DNA from: an uncultured Odoribacter sp.
GTDB lineage: Bacteria > Bacteroidota > Bacteroidia > Bacteroidales > Marinifilaceae
Direction: 5' to 3'
Length of the DNA stretch: 9,930 nt
NCBI GenBank assembly: GCA_900544025.1
Contig: UQTM01000098.1
Coordinates: forward strand, 1 to 9,930
A model generated the notes under the pieces. That model ran no database searches, was not told where the DNA came from, and saw only the letters and a list, made by a program, of their open reading frames with translations. Made by a program: the position numbers and the translations under genes. The first letter of the stretch is position 1; each line of letters begins with the position of its first letter. Shown one piece after another: positions 1 through 6,810 of this stretch.

Positions 1-7
1 TTAAAAT

Positions 8-15
8 TACATTTG
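8..15 (+). promoter_or_regulatory. -7 promoter element of the NVEALA gene
   Basis: TACATTTG is a perfect match to the Bacteroidales -7 consensus TAnnTTTG. It lies 31 bases before the ATG at 47, which would give a 5' leader of about 25 bases. The matching -33 TTTG element would lie left of the window and cannot be seen. Confidence 0.5.
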
Positions 16-46
16 TAAATAATTACTAATTTTAAAATTGATAAAT

Positions 47-310
47 ATGAAAACTAAGATTTTTTATTTCGTGTTGGTTGCAACTCTTGTTTGCACTGTC
101 TTTCAAATGAATTGTAAAACAAGTAGTGAATTTACTTATTTATTGGAAAATGTAGAAGCTCTTGCAGGGAATGATCAAAGTGGCAGTAATTACCATGTAT
201 GTTATCATAAGTCAAAGGTGAAGACCGGATATACTTATTATGACTGCGGATCTTGTGAAAAAGTGTATGATGAGAAGGCGAAGGGAGCTGAAAGTAAATG
301 TTTCTATTAA
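47..310 (+). CDS. NVEALA-family secreted small peptide precursor
   Basis: An 87-residue precursor. Residues 1-22 are a Lys-start hydrophobic signal-like segment, and residues 35-40 read exactly NVEALA, the signature of this Bacteroidales family, here in the context LLENVEALAG. The part after the motif is about 47 residues, with four cysteines (C52, C67, C70, C85) and a CGSC element that could form disulfides or bind metal. The ATG at 47 is preferred to the in-frame TTG at 38 because it directly starts the signal segment and sits well behind the promoter motif. The next gene on the same strand encodes a beta-propeller lipoprotein, the usual partner of NVEALA genes. The family resembles a leader-plus-core peptide, but its function is not established. 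Export is inferred from the signal segment; processing after NVEALA is a guess. Confidence 0.85.
   Translation: MKTKIFYFVLVATLVCTVFQMNCKTSSEFTYLLENVEALAGNDQSGSNYHVCYHKSKVKTGYTYYDCGSCEKVYDEKAKGAESKCFY
140..154 (+). repeat. 15-base direct repeat, copy 1 (encodes LLENV)
   Basis: TTATTGGAAAATGTA occurs here inside the NVEALA gene, covering the codons for L-L-E-N-V just before the EALA of the motif. An identical copy lies at 412-426, directly before the start codon of the propeller gene. Confidence 0.8.
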
Positions 311-411
311 TTAGTTTTAATCTGAGAGGTATCGGAATTTTAATTAATCTTGTGTTTTATTGGAATTTACAATCGTTTAAAATTAAATAAAAAGTTTTGG
401 TACATCTTTTA

Positions 412-426
412 TTATTGGAAAATGTA
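412..426 (+). repeat. 15-base direct repeat, copy 2 (abuts propeller start codon)
   Basis: This is identical to positions 140-154 and ends on the base before the ATG at 427. In the frame of the downstream gene it also reads LLENV, and the frame is open back to a TAA at 388. It may be the scar of a lost tandem NVEALA gene, a shared translation-initiation sequence, or chance. Confidence 0.75.
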
Positions 427-1449
427 ATGAAAAATGCAGTTTTAATTTTTTCTTTTTTCCTTGTCATGGCATGCAATAACATGCCTGAAAATTCTGTGGT
501 TGTGACTGATTTCCCGGTTTCAGAAAAATTAAAAGGCGATACCGTTAATTATTTTGATTCGGAATTAGGGATTCTGGATATAAAAGATGCGGGAAAATAT
601 TGGCTTTGCCGTTCTCATCGGACAGATTACCATTATGCTGTATTTTCAAAAAGCGGGTTGGAAAAAGTGGCGGAATTGTGTGTGAACGGGCGTGGCCCCG
701 GCGAGTTTATCGCTCCTGCTTATTTTTCTCAATATGGGATAGAAGACGGGGATTTGAAAATATGGATATTAGAGCGGGCTTTATCGGAATTTGTAAAAAT
801 CGATGTGGATAAGAGCATCCGGGAAGATTCTGTATTTATAGAAGAGAAATACCCGTTGGCTTCATTGATCCGGAGTTCTTTTCGCGATCTGTTTTACTGT
901 GGAGATAATTTGTTTATGGGGACTTCGGACGATGGCGAGTGCTTGCATGTGCTGATCGACTGGAAGAAGGGAGAGGTGAAAAATGTAGAGCCCGTTTTAA
1001 AATTCCCGAATCATTTTGATGTACACAGCATTTCGCAAAGCGTATCTGCCAAACATCCTTCCAAACCGTTGGTGGTGTCCGCTTTTTATAATTTCCCGCA
1101 GATCGATTTTGTGAACGGGGACGGAAAGATTTATAAAACGGTGTTTTATAAGGAAATGATAAAGCCGGTTCAGGTAACTGATTCGCAGGAGGATGAATTG
1201 TTCTTTTCCGATGTTTGCGGTAGTGCCCGGTATGTGTATGTGTTATTTAACCGGGAAAGTGCCGTGGAAGAAAATATAAATCCCGATCTGTCGAAAATAT
1301 TGGTGTTCGATTGGGAAGGGAAGCCTGTCCGGGAATACGACATTCCTTATGCTTCGAGTATTTGTTGGGATGAGGGATCCAACCGATTATATGCTCTAAA
1401 TTCGGGAAAGGAGTTTTATAATACAACCGTTTATACCTTGAATAATTGA
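427..1449 (+). CDS. 6-bladed beta-propeller lipoprotein (NVEALA partner)
   Basis: A 340-residue lipoprotein. The signal peptide ends in a lipobox LVMAC with the lipidated cysteine at residue 16, so it should be membrane-anchored and face the periplasm or cell surface. The mature part has repeated short beta-strand stretches (for example FSKSGLEKVAEL and ILVFDWEGKPVREYDI). It also contains GRGPGEF at residues 88-94, a motif typical of the Bacteroidales 6-bladed beta-propeller family (BF2222-like, PF17170-type). The length fits the family. The ATG at 427 is chosen over an in-frame TTG at 397 because it places the signal peptide at the N-terminus. A 116-base gap separates it from the NVEALA gene, with no convincing terminator and only a one-mismatch -7 element (TAATCTTG, 345-352), so the two may share a transcript. 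Its biochemical role is unknown; a binding scaffold for the peptide is a plausible inference only. Confidence 0.85.
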   Translation: MKNAVLIFSFFLVMACNNMPENSVVVTDFPVSEKLKGDTVNYFDSELGILDIKDAGKYWLCRSHRTDYHYAVFSKSGLEKVAELCVNGRGPGEFIAPAYFSQYGIEDGDLKIWILERALSEFVKIDVDKSIREDSVFIEEKYPLASLIRSSFRDLFYCGDNLFMGTSDDGECLHVLIDWKKGEVKNVEPVLKFPNHFDVHSISQSVSAKHPSKPLVVSAFYNFPQIDFVNGDGKIYKTVFYKEMIKPVQVTDSQEDELFFSDVCGSARYVYVLFNRESAVEENINPDLSKILVFDWEGKPVREYDIPYASSICWDEGSNRLYALNSGKEFYNTTVYTLNN

Positions 1450-1632
1450 GAGAGGGACGATCGTTATCCATGTGTTTATCAATAGCTGTTTTATTATTGT
1501 TCTGTGAGCAGACTTGCAATGTTCATTTTCTAATTTTATAGATTGCCGGTGCATGGAATGTTTTTCCAAAGAAAATAGAATGAAATGATCGTGATTTTTC
1601 AAGGGATATAAAGGCGGATTAGGGGTCGTTTC

Positions 1633-1657
1633 TTCGAAAATACGATGTATTTTCGAA
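1633..1657. promoter_or_regulatory. perfect 11-base inverted repeat, candidate operator
   Basis: TTCGAAAATAC and GTATTTTCGAA are exact reverse complements separated by GAT. With no T-tract following, this looks like a binding site for a dimeric regulator and not a terminator. Its centre (1645) lies about 75 bases upstream of the transcription start suggested by the -7 element at 1708-1715, a position more typical of an activator than a repressor. The binding protein is unknown. Confidence 0.55.
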
Positions 1658-1668
1658 AATATGCTGTA

Positions 1669-1727
1669 AAATATAAGGGGTGAGATTAAAAAATAGATAT
1701 TATTTTTTAATTTTGCCCCTTATATTT
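1669..1727. promoter_or_regulatory. large imperfect palindrome over the glnN promoter
   Basis: The outer arms AAATATAAGGGG (1669-1680) and CCCCTTATATTT (1716-1727) are perfectly complementary. The inner arms ATTAAAAAATA (1685-1695) and TATTTTTTAAT (1701-1711) are too. The 4x4 stretch between them (TGAG against TTTG) could pair as one A-U and three G-U pairs in RNA. The whole would form a hairpin of about 27 pairs with a 5-base loop (GATAT). It ends 41 bases before the glnN start codon. It could be a DNA dyad for a regulator, or an RNA hairpin if transcription starts further upstream. A plain terminator is unlikely, because no T-tract follows on either side. Confidence 0.65.
1708..1715 (+). 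promoter_or_regulatory. candidate -7 element of glnN
   Basis: TAATTTTG matches the Bacteroidales -7 consensus TAnnTTTG exactly and would start transcription near 1721, giving a leader of about 48 bases. No good -33 TTTG is found 19-21 bases upstream, which would fit a promoter needing an activator. The element sits inside the right arm of the palindrome at 1669-1727. Confidence 0.4.
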
Positions 1728-1768
1728 ACGAAGAGCGTTTCAGAATTTTAATTTTCAATTATAGAAAT

Positions 1769-3955
1769 ATGGCAAAAATCAGATTTTCTGCACTGGAAGA
1801 ACTTTCTACCCGTAAGCCGATAGAAAAATCGGAACGTTACCGGGTGTCGGAGATTTTTGGATGCGATGTACTGACTATCGAGAAAATGCGGCAATATCTG
1901 TCGATCGAGGCCTTCAAGAAACTTGAAAAAGTGATGTCCGAAGGTGGAGCTATCGACCGGGGATTGGCCGATCAGGTGGCGGCAGCCATGAAAGCCTGGG
2001 CGGTGGAAAAGGGAGCAACCCATTACACACACTGGTTTCATCCGTTGAATGGTGCTACTGCGGAAAAACACGACGGTTTCATCGATTTGCAGAAAAACGG
2101 AAGTATTATCGAAGCTTTCGACGGACGGATGCTGGTGCAGCAGGAGCCCGATGCTTCCAGTTTCCCCAACGGCGGGATCCGTAATACTTTCGAAGCCAGA
2201 GGATATACCGCCTGGGATCCGGGGTCGCCTGCTTTTATCAATAACAATACGCTTTGTATCCCGACGGTTTTTGTGGCTTATACGGGAGAAGCTCTCGATT
2301 ATAAAACTCCGATGCTGAAAGCTTTGGCGTTGGTCGATCGGGCGGCTGTGGATATTTGCCAATATTTCGATAAGGATGTCCGAAGGGTGACCGCTACACT
2401 GGGTTGGGAACAGGAATATTTTTTGGTGGACGAGGCTTTGTTCAATGCCCGCCCCGACCTGAAATTGTGTGGACGTACTTTGATGGGGCATTCGGCTGCG
2501 AAAGACCAACAGTTGGAAGATCATTATTTCGGTGCTATTCCGGAACGGGTGAATGCTTTTATGGACGAATTGGAGTATGAATGCCATCGTTTGGGGATTC
2601 CAGCCAAAACCCGCCATAACGAGTGTGCTCCCAATCAGTTCGAATTGGCTCCGATTTTTGAGGAAGCCAATCTTGCCGTGGATCATAACCAATTATTGAT
2701 GTCCACGATGAAACGGGTTGCCCGTCATCATAAATTCCGGGTATTGTTGCATGAAAAACCTTATAAAGGCATCAACGGTTCCGGAAAACACAATAACTGG
2801 TCGCTGCTTACCGATACGGGTGTGAATTTGCTGTCTCCGGGTAAGAACCCGAAATCCAATATGCAATTTTTGGTTTTTCTGGTGGCTACTACCAAAGCTG
2901 TTTTGGAACACGAGGCTTTGTTTAAAGCGTGCATTGTGTCGCTCGGCAACGAACACCGCCTGGGCGGAGACGAAGCTCCTCCTGTAATTATGTCGGTATT
3001 TTTGGGACAACAATTGGACGGAATTTTGGACGAGATCGAGGAGAAAGTGAGCGGCAAGAAGATGAGCCCCGATGAAAAGACCGAATTAAAATTGAATGTC
3101 GGAAAGATTCCTGAAATCATGCGGGATAACACCGACCGCAACCGTACTTCGCCTTTTGCGTTCACGGGTAACCGTTTCGAGTTCCGTGCCGTCGGTTCGT
3201 CGGCCAACTGCGGAGGCGCTATGATCGTATTGAATACGGCAGTAGCAGAACAGCTTGTAGCCTTTAAGAAAGAGGTCGAAACTTTGATCGATAAGGGAGT
3301 GAAGAAAGATGAGGCTATTTTTCAGGTGTTGCGCAAATATATCATTGCTTGTAAAAAAATCCGTTTTGAAGGGAATGGTTATAGCAAAGAATGGAAGGAA
3401 GAGGCCGAACGCCGTGGGTTGTCGGTGAATAATGATTGTGTCGGCGCGTTGAAAGCTTATTTATCTCCGAAAGCTAAAAAATTGTTTGTAGATAACGGGA
3501 TATTTACAGAGCGGGAACTGGAAGCCCGGTTCGAGATCAAGAACGAGATTTATCTGAAAAAATTGCAGATCGAATCGAGAGTGCTGGGTGATTTGGCATT
3601 AAACCACATTATTCCGACGGCGATCACTTATCAGAATACGCTGATTAATAACGTACAGGGATTGAAGGATATTCTGCCGGATGTGTATGCCGAGGTTGGA
3701 GAGGTACAGTTGAAAGCGATCAAGGAAATTTCTTCCCACATTAAAGAGATACGTACTTTGGTGGACGATATGACCGAGGCCCGTAAGGTTGCCAACAATA
3801 CGATCGGGGGCGAGGTGGAACGTGCAGAGGCTTATACACAAACCGTTCTCCCTTATCTGGATAAGATCCGCTATCATATCGATAAGCTGGAATTGCTGGT
3901 AGATGATGAAATTTGGCCTTTGCCGAAATATCGGGAACTGCTGTTCTTTAAATAA
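1769..3955 (+). CDS. glnN: type III glutamine synthetase
   Basis: This 728-residue cytoplasmic enzyme makes glutamine from glutamate, ammonia and ATP, the main entry of ammonia nitrogen into the cell. The length matches the GSIII family, about 725-730 residues and far longer than GSI. Recognisable blocks in order are HPLNGATAEKHD (91-102), the metal/glutamate-binding GWEQEYF (212-218), the nucleotide-binding region NGSGKHNNW (336-344), and the conserved RTSPFAFTGNRFEFR (459-473) followed by GSSANCGG. A GSIII-specific C-terminal extension rich in helices follows. The ATG at 1769 begins the expected MAKIRFSALEE N-terminus. The enzyme acts as a large homo-oligomer (dodecamer in studied members). 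It is probably transcribed alone, as a terminator follows directly. Nitrogen control is likely, and the upstream dyads are candidates for it, but the regulator is not in this window. A long open frame on the opposite strand is only a shadow. Confidence 0.97.
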   Translation: MAKIRFSALEELSTRKPIEKSERYRVSEIFGCDVLTIEKMRQYLSIEAFKKLEKVMSEGGAIDRGLADQVAAAMKAWAVEKGATHYTHWFHPLNGATAEKHDGFIDLQKNGSIIEAFDGRMLVQQEPDASSFPNGGIRNTFEARGYTAWDPGSPAFINNNTLCIPTVFVAYTGEALDYKTPMLKALALVDRAAVDICQYFDKDVRRVTATLGWEQEYFLVDEALFNARPDLKLCGRTLMGHSAAKDQQLEDHYFGAIPERVNAFMDELEYECHRLGIPAKTRHNECAPNQFELAPIFEEANLAVDHNQLLMSTMKRVARHHKFRVLLHEKPYKGINGSGKHNNWSLLTDTGVNLLSPGKNPKSNMQFLVFLVATTKAVLEHEALFKACIVSLGNEHRLGGDEAPPVIMSVFLGQQLDGILDEIEEKVSGKKMSPDEKTELKLNVGKIPEIMRDNTDRNRTSPFAFTGNRFEFRAVGSSANCGGAMIVLNTAVAEQLVAFKKEVETLIDKGVKKDEAIFQVLRKYIIACKKIRFEGNGYSKEWKEEAERRGLSVNNDCVGALKAYLSPKAKKLFVDNGIFTERELEARFEIKNEIYLKKLQIESRVLGDLALNHIIPTAITYQNTLINNVQGLKDILPDVYAEVGEVQLKAIKEISSHIKEIRTLVDDMTEARKVANNTIGGEVERAEAYTQTVLPYLDKIRYHIDKLELLVDDEIWPLPKYRELLFFK

Positions 3956-3967
3956 GAAAATAACATT

Positions 3968-3998
3968 AAAAAAATCCGGGAATTTTCCCGGATTTTTT
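3968..3998. terminator. bidirectional intrinsic terminator
   Basis: The arms AATCCGGGAA and TTCCCGGATT flank a TT centre, with A residues before and TTTTTT after. The stem extends through the A and T runs, so it can end transcription on both strands. It lies 12 bases after glnN and 47 bases beyond the stop of the convergent GH3 gene, serving both. Confidence 0.9.
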
Positions 3999-4045
3999 GT
4001 TTTATATCGTACGGCGGATTAAAGATATTCCCGATAGAGAAAGCT

Positions 4046-5548
4046 TTAATTCATTTTCAATAACTCTTCTATATGAGTACGGTCGTTCCATAGACGGGGC
4101 ACTTTATGCTGTCCTCCCAGCTTTCCTTTTTCTTTCAGCCAGTCATTGAACAGGTTGGGACGTGCCGCATGGATGTGAAGGCGTTCCAATGAAAGCAGCC
4201 GCTTGGCTTCGTAATCGGAATTGAGTTTTTGTAATTCCCGATCTAAAAGGTCGGCAAAAACTTCCAGGTTTTCCGGAGCATTTTTAAATTCGATCAGCCA
4301 TTCGTGCGCTCCTTTGTGTTTGTCGTCCATAAATACGGGAGCTGCGGTAAATTCGAATACATCCGCTCCTGTTTCATCGCAGGCAAATTTCAGCGCCTGG
4401 GTGGCATTGTCGATAATCAGTTCTTCACCGAAGGCATTGATAAATAATTTTGTCCGTCCGGTGATCTTAAACTTATAAGGTTTGGTCGAGGTGAAACTGA
4501 TCGTATCACCGATCATATAACGCCACAAGCCGCCGGAGGTGGTGATGATCACCGCGTAGTTTGTATTTGTGACTACTTCTTCCAGCATAAGGGTTCTGGG
4601 ATTCGATTTTCCCATTTCGCTCAGGGGCATAAATTCATAGTAAATGCCGTAGTCGAGCATCAGCAGCATGGCTTCGTCGTCCGGATCGTCCTGCAAACCG
4701 AAAAAACCTTCCGAGGCGTTGTAGGTTTCCAGGTATTTCATTTTCGGATCGGGCAATAGCTTTTTGTATTGTTCCCGGTAGGGGGTGAAACTGATGCCTC
4801 CGTGAATGAATAATTCCAGATTCGGCCACACTTCGTGAAGATTTGCTTTGCCCGTCCGCTCCAATATCTTATTGATTACGGTCAAAAACCAGGAGGGAAC
4901 TCCTGCCAGGCAACGGACATCTTCTTTGATGGTGGTTTCGCATATTTTTTCGATTTTTTCTTCCCAATTACTCATGAGCATAATAGAAGAATCGGGAGTT
5001 TTCATCATGTTGGCCCAGAAAGGTGTGTTCGAAATCAGAATAGCCGACAGGTCGCCATACTGACAGTTGTTGTTGGTTTTACTGACTTCGCTACTGCCTC
5101 CCAGTGCCAGCGTTTTCCCACTGAATACCTGTGCTTCCGGATTTAATTTGTTGAATACGGCAATCACGTCTTTGCCTCCCCGGAAGTGGCAATCCTCCAA
5201 TACGGTAGGACTTACCGGAATGAATTTACTTTTTGCATCGGTCGTTCCCGAAGATTTGGCAAACCATTTGATCTCTTCCGGCCAGAGAACATTATTTTCT
5301 CCTTCCATTGTCCGTCCGATCAATTCCCGGATATCTTCGTAATGTACCACCGGGAGCCGTTCGCGGTATTGTTCTGCGGTCAGTATGGTATTGAAGTTGT
5401 ATTTTTGTCCGTATTCGGTGCCTGTGGCTTTGGATAGTAAAGCCTGGAGGGTCTCGCGCTGTACTTTTATAGGGTTGGCTTTAAAATAATCGATTTGAGT
5501 GAGCCGTTTTTGGGTGAAAAGCGTCAGAAGGGAGTTGATAAAAGCCAT
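4046..5548 (-). CDS. GH3-family acyl-adenylating protein
   Basis: A 500-residue protein of the GH3 family, a branch of the ANL adenylating-enzyme superfamily named after the plant auxin-responsive GH3 proteins. Plant members use ATP to join acyl acids to amino acids; the substrate of the Bacteroidota members is not known. The three ATP/AMP-binding motifs are present: SSGTTDAKSKFIP (99-111), YNASEGFFG (276-284) and YMIGDTISF (344-352). These are followed by ITGRTKLFINAFGEEL (362-377), which leads into the C-terminal domain. All look intact, so the protein should be active. The start at 5548 (MAFINSLLTLF) is chosen because homologues begin with a similar helix; an upstream in-frame ATG at 5602 adds 18 odd residues and overlaps rnhB. 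It lies 43 bases after rnhB on the same strand and is probably in its operon. No signal peptide is seen, so it is cytoplasmic. Confidence 0.93.
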   Translation of the reverse strand: MAFINSLLTLFTQKRLTQIDYFKANPIKVQRETLQALLSKATGTEYGQKYNFNTILTAEQYRERLPVVHYEDIRELIGRTMEGENNVLWPEEIKWFAKSSGTTDAKSKFIPVSPTVLEDCHFRGGKDVIAVFNKLNPEAQVFSGKTLALGGSSEVSKTNNNCQYGDLSAILISNTPFWANMMKTPDSSIMLMSNWEEKIEKICETTIKEDVRCLAGVPSWFLTVINKILERTGKANLHEVWPNLELFIHGGISFTPYREQYKKLLPDPKMKYLETYNASEGFFGLQDDPDDEAMLLMLDYGIYYEFMPLSEMGKSNPRTLMLEEVVTNTNYAVIITTSGGLWRYMIGDTISFTSTKPYKFKITGRTKLFINAFGEELIIDNATQALKFACDETGADVFEFTAAPVFMDDKHKGAHEWLIEFKNAPENLEVFADLLDRELQKLNSDYEAKRLLSLERLHIHAARPNLFNDWLKEKGKLGGQHKVPRLWNDRTHIEELLKMN

Positions 5549-5591
5549 AGTTCTGTATAATGTTAATAATCTGCAAGCAGGTTGCCTGTTT

Positions 5592-6197
5592 TTATATCCC
5601 AAAATCCAATTTTAGTTGGGCGTCTGCTAAATTAAAACTTTTTCGATGAAAATCGGTAATTCCAATCTCTTTAATTTTGTTACGATGTTCCTGTGTGGGA
5701 TAACCTTTGTTTTTTTGCCAGTTATAGCCGGGGAATTGTTCGTGTAGTTTATACATATATTCGTCACGGTGGGTTTTGGCTAAAACCGAAGCGGCGGCGA
5801 TCGACATGTATTTGCCGTCGCCTTTCACAATGCACAGGTGAGGGATTTCTCCGTATTTTTTGAAACGGTTTCCGTCGATGATGATGTGCTGAGGACGTAT
5901 TGCCAGTTGGTCGAGTGCCCGGTGCATCGCCAAAATGGAAGCATTCAGGATGTTGATTTCGTCGATTTCGTGATTATCTACGCTGGCGACGGCCCAGGCG
6001 AGCGCTTCGCGTTCTATGACAGGTCTTAAAAGGTCTCTTTGCTTTTCGGATAATTGTTTGGAATCGTTCAGCAGGTCGTTCTGGAAATTGTCCGGTAAGA
6101 TTACCGCGGCGGCAAAAACAGGCCCGGCGAGGCATCCTCTTCCGGCTTCGTCACATCCTGCTTCGATCCGTGTGGTATCGTACTTTAATTCTAACAT
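5592..6197 (-). CDS. rnhB: ribonuclease HII
   Basis: A 201-residue enzyme that cuts the RNA strand of RNA-DNA hybrids and removes single ribonucleotides misplaced in DNA, in the cytoplasm. The family motif DEAGRGCLAGP is at 16-26, with catalytic D16 and E17. The third acidic residue is D108 in IIIDGNRF, and the fourth is D145 in AKTHRDEYM, just after GDGKYMSIAAASVLAK (126-141). The C-terminal YPTQEHR segment is present and the length is typical. The ATG at 6197 gives the usual short lead before the DEAGRG block. It is the first gene of a likely two-gene minus-strand operon with GH3, transcribed from a promoter with good -33 and -7 elements at 6273-6305. Confidence 0.97.
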   Translation of the reverse strand: MLELKYDTTRIEAGCDEAGRGCLAGPVFAAAVILPDNFQNDLLNDSKQLSEKQRDLLRPVIEREALAWAVASVDNHEIDEINILNASILAMHRALDQLAIRPQHIIIDGNRFKKYGEIPHLCIVKGDGKYMSIAAASVLAKTHRDEYMYKLHEQFPGYNWQKNKGYPTQEHRNKIKEIGITDFHRKSFNLADAQLKLDFGI

Positions 6198-6264
6198 TGG
6201 ACGTTTTGTATTAAATTGAGTTACTTCCAGTGGTTAAAATCTGCTGGAACGAAATATTATTTAC

Positions 6265-6272
6265 TACCTTTG
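6265..6272 (+). promoter_or_regulatory. -7 element for the DUF4268 gene
   Basis: TACCTTTG is an exact TAnnTTTG match, placing a transcription start near 6278, about 40 bases before the ATG at 6317. Only a weak -33 (CTG at 6241-6243) is seen. It directly abuts the -7 element of the opposite promoter. Confidence 0.55.
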
Positions 6273-6305
6273 CAAAAATAATCATTTTTAATTCTGATTT
6301 TCAAA
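6273..6305 (-). promoter_or_regulatory. rnhB promoter (-33 and -7)
   Basis: Read on the minus strand, TTTG (6305-6302) is followed after 21 bases by TATTTTTG (6280-6273), an exact TAnnTTTG. The spacing fits the Bacteroidales consensus of 19-21 bases. The start would lie near 6266, giving rnhB a leader of about 70 bases. Confidence 0.5.
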
Positions 6306-6316
6306 TTTCGTGGATT

Positions 6317-6775
6317 ATGTGGTCAAAGGAAGAGGCAAAAGAGTTGCGCGTAAAGTTTTGGAGCGGTTTTAAACGGTATTGCTATAAGCATCGTATCGAC
6401 CGGAGGTGGGTATTGACGGGGGTAAAGATCAAGTCGGTGCAGCTGAAGTTTTATGCGGATACACAGAAAGCCCTGGTTATGTTCCAGATCGACCATAAAA
6501 ATGCTTTGACACGTTATAAGGTGTATGAAACATTTTTATCTTATCGTAAATTGATGGCGGAAACTTGTGGGGAGGAATTACGTTGGGAAGAGGATTATTT
6601 TGGCGTGGGTGAACGTCTTGTGAGTGCCATTTATTTCGAGCTTTCAGGAGTCGATATGTATCGGGAGGAGGATTGGGATAAGATTTATGCGTTTTTTGCG
6701 GAAAAAATGGTGTTGCTGGAAGAAGCTTATTGGGAATACCGGGATCTGATCAACGAGCGTTTGAAAGCCGAGTGA
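6317..6775 (+). CDS. DUF4268-domain protein
   Basis: A 152-residue soluble protein that starts MWSKEEAKELRVKFW and is rich in aromatic and charged residues. This pattern matches stand-alone DUF4268 proteins of Bacteroidota: an N-terminal S-K-E-E-A-x-E-L-R helix, a central KFY..TQKALVMFQID strand region, a LRWEEDYF segment near 90-100, and a long C-terminal helix ending EYRDLINERLKAE. In other bacteria the domain is found at the end of nuclease-like proteins, but no catalytic motif is obvious here and the role is unknown. The ATG at 6317 is preferred to an in-frame start at 6230, because the upstream stretch would cross the promoter at 6265-6272 and adds non-family residues. No signal peptide or membrane segment is visible. 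The next gene starts 35 bases downstream on the same strand, so co-transcription is likely. Confidence 0.85.
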   Translation: MWSKEEAKELRVKFWSGFKRYCYKHRIDRRWVLTGVKIKSVQLKFYADTQKALVMFQIDHKNALTRYKVYETFLSYRKLMAETCGEELRWEEDYFGVGERLVSAIYFELSGVDMYREEDWDKIYAFFAEKMVLLEEAYWEYRDLINERLKAE

Positions 6776-6810
6776 ACGGGAAGAGTGTATGCTAATCAAA
6801 AAATAGGTGT

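Larger units (their letters stand above)
1450..1768. other. 319-base non-coding region before glnN
   Basis: I see no credible gene here. The first 180 bases are AT-rich and show no clear terminator for the propeller gene. The second half holds two inverted repeats (1633-1657 and 1669-1727) and a perfect -7 element (1708-1715), so it is probably the control region of glnN. The only forward open stretch beginning with ATG in the left part (1470) is 23 hydrophobic residues, too little to call a gene. Confidence 0.7.

Noticed and set aside
306..348. ATTAATTA and TAATTAAT arms as a terminator of the NVEALA gene
   Set aside because: The stem is only A-T pairs with a 27-base loop and no T-tract, too weak to call.
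1470..1541. 23-residue hydrophobic mini-frame after the propeller gene
   Set aside because: It is short, has no promoter or conserved motif in sight, and could arise by chance in AT-rich DNA.
1247..1602. Two overlapping minus-strand frames at the end of the propeller gene
   Set aside because: They overlap the propeller coding region and the AT-rich gap, with no domain, promoter or codon pattern to support them.
1748..2692. Open frame of 314 residues on the minus strand inside glnN
   Set aside because: It lies wholly over the unmistakable glutamine synthetase frame, has no recognisable domain, and is rich in Ser/His/Arg as shadow frames of this codon usage are.
5549..5602. Longer GH3 version starting at 5602
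   Set aside because: The 18 extra residues do not look like the family N-terminus and the start would overlap the end of rnhB.
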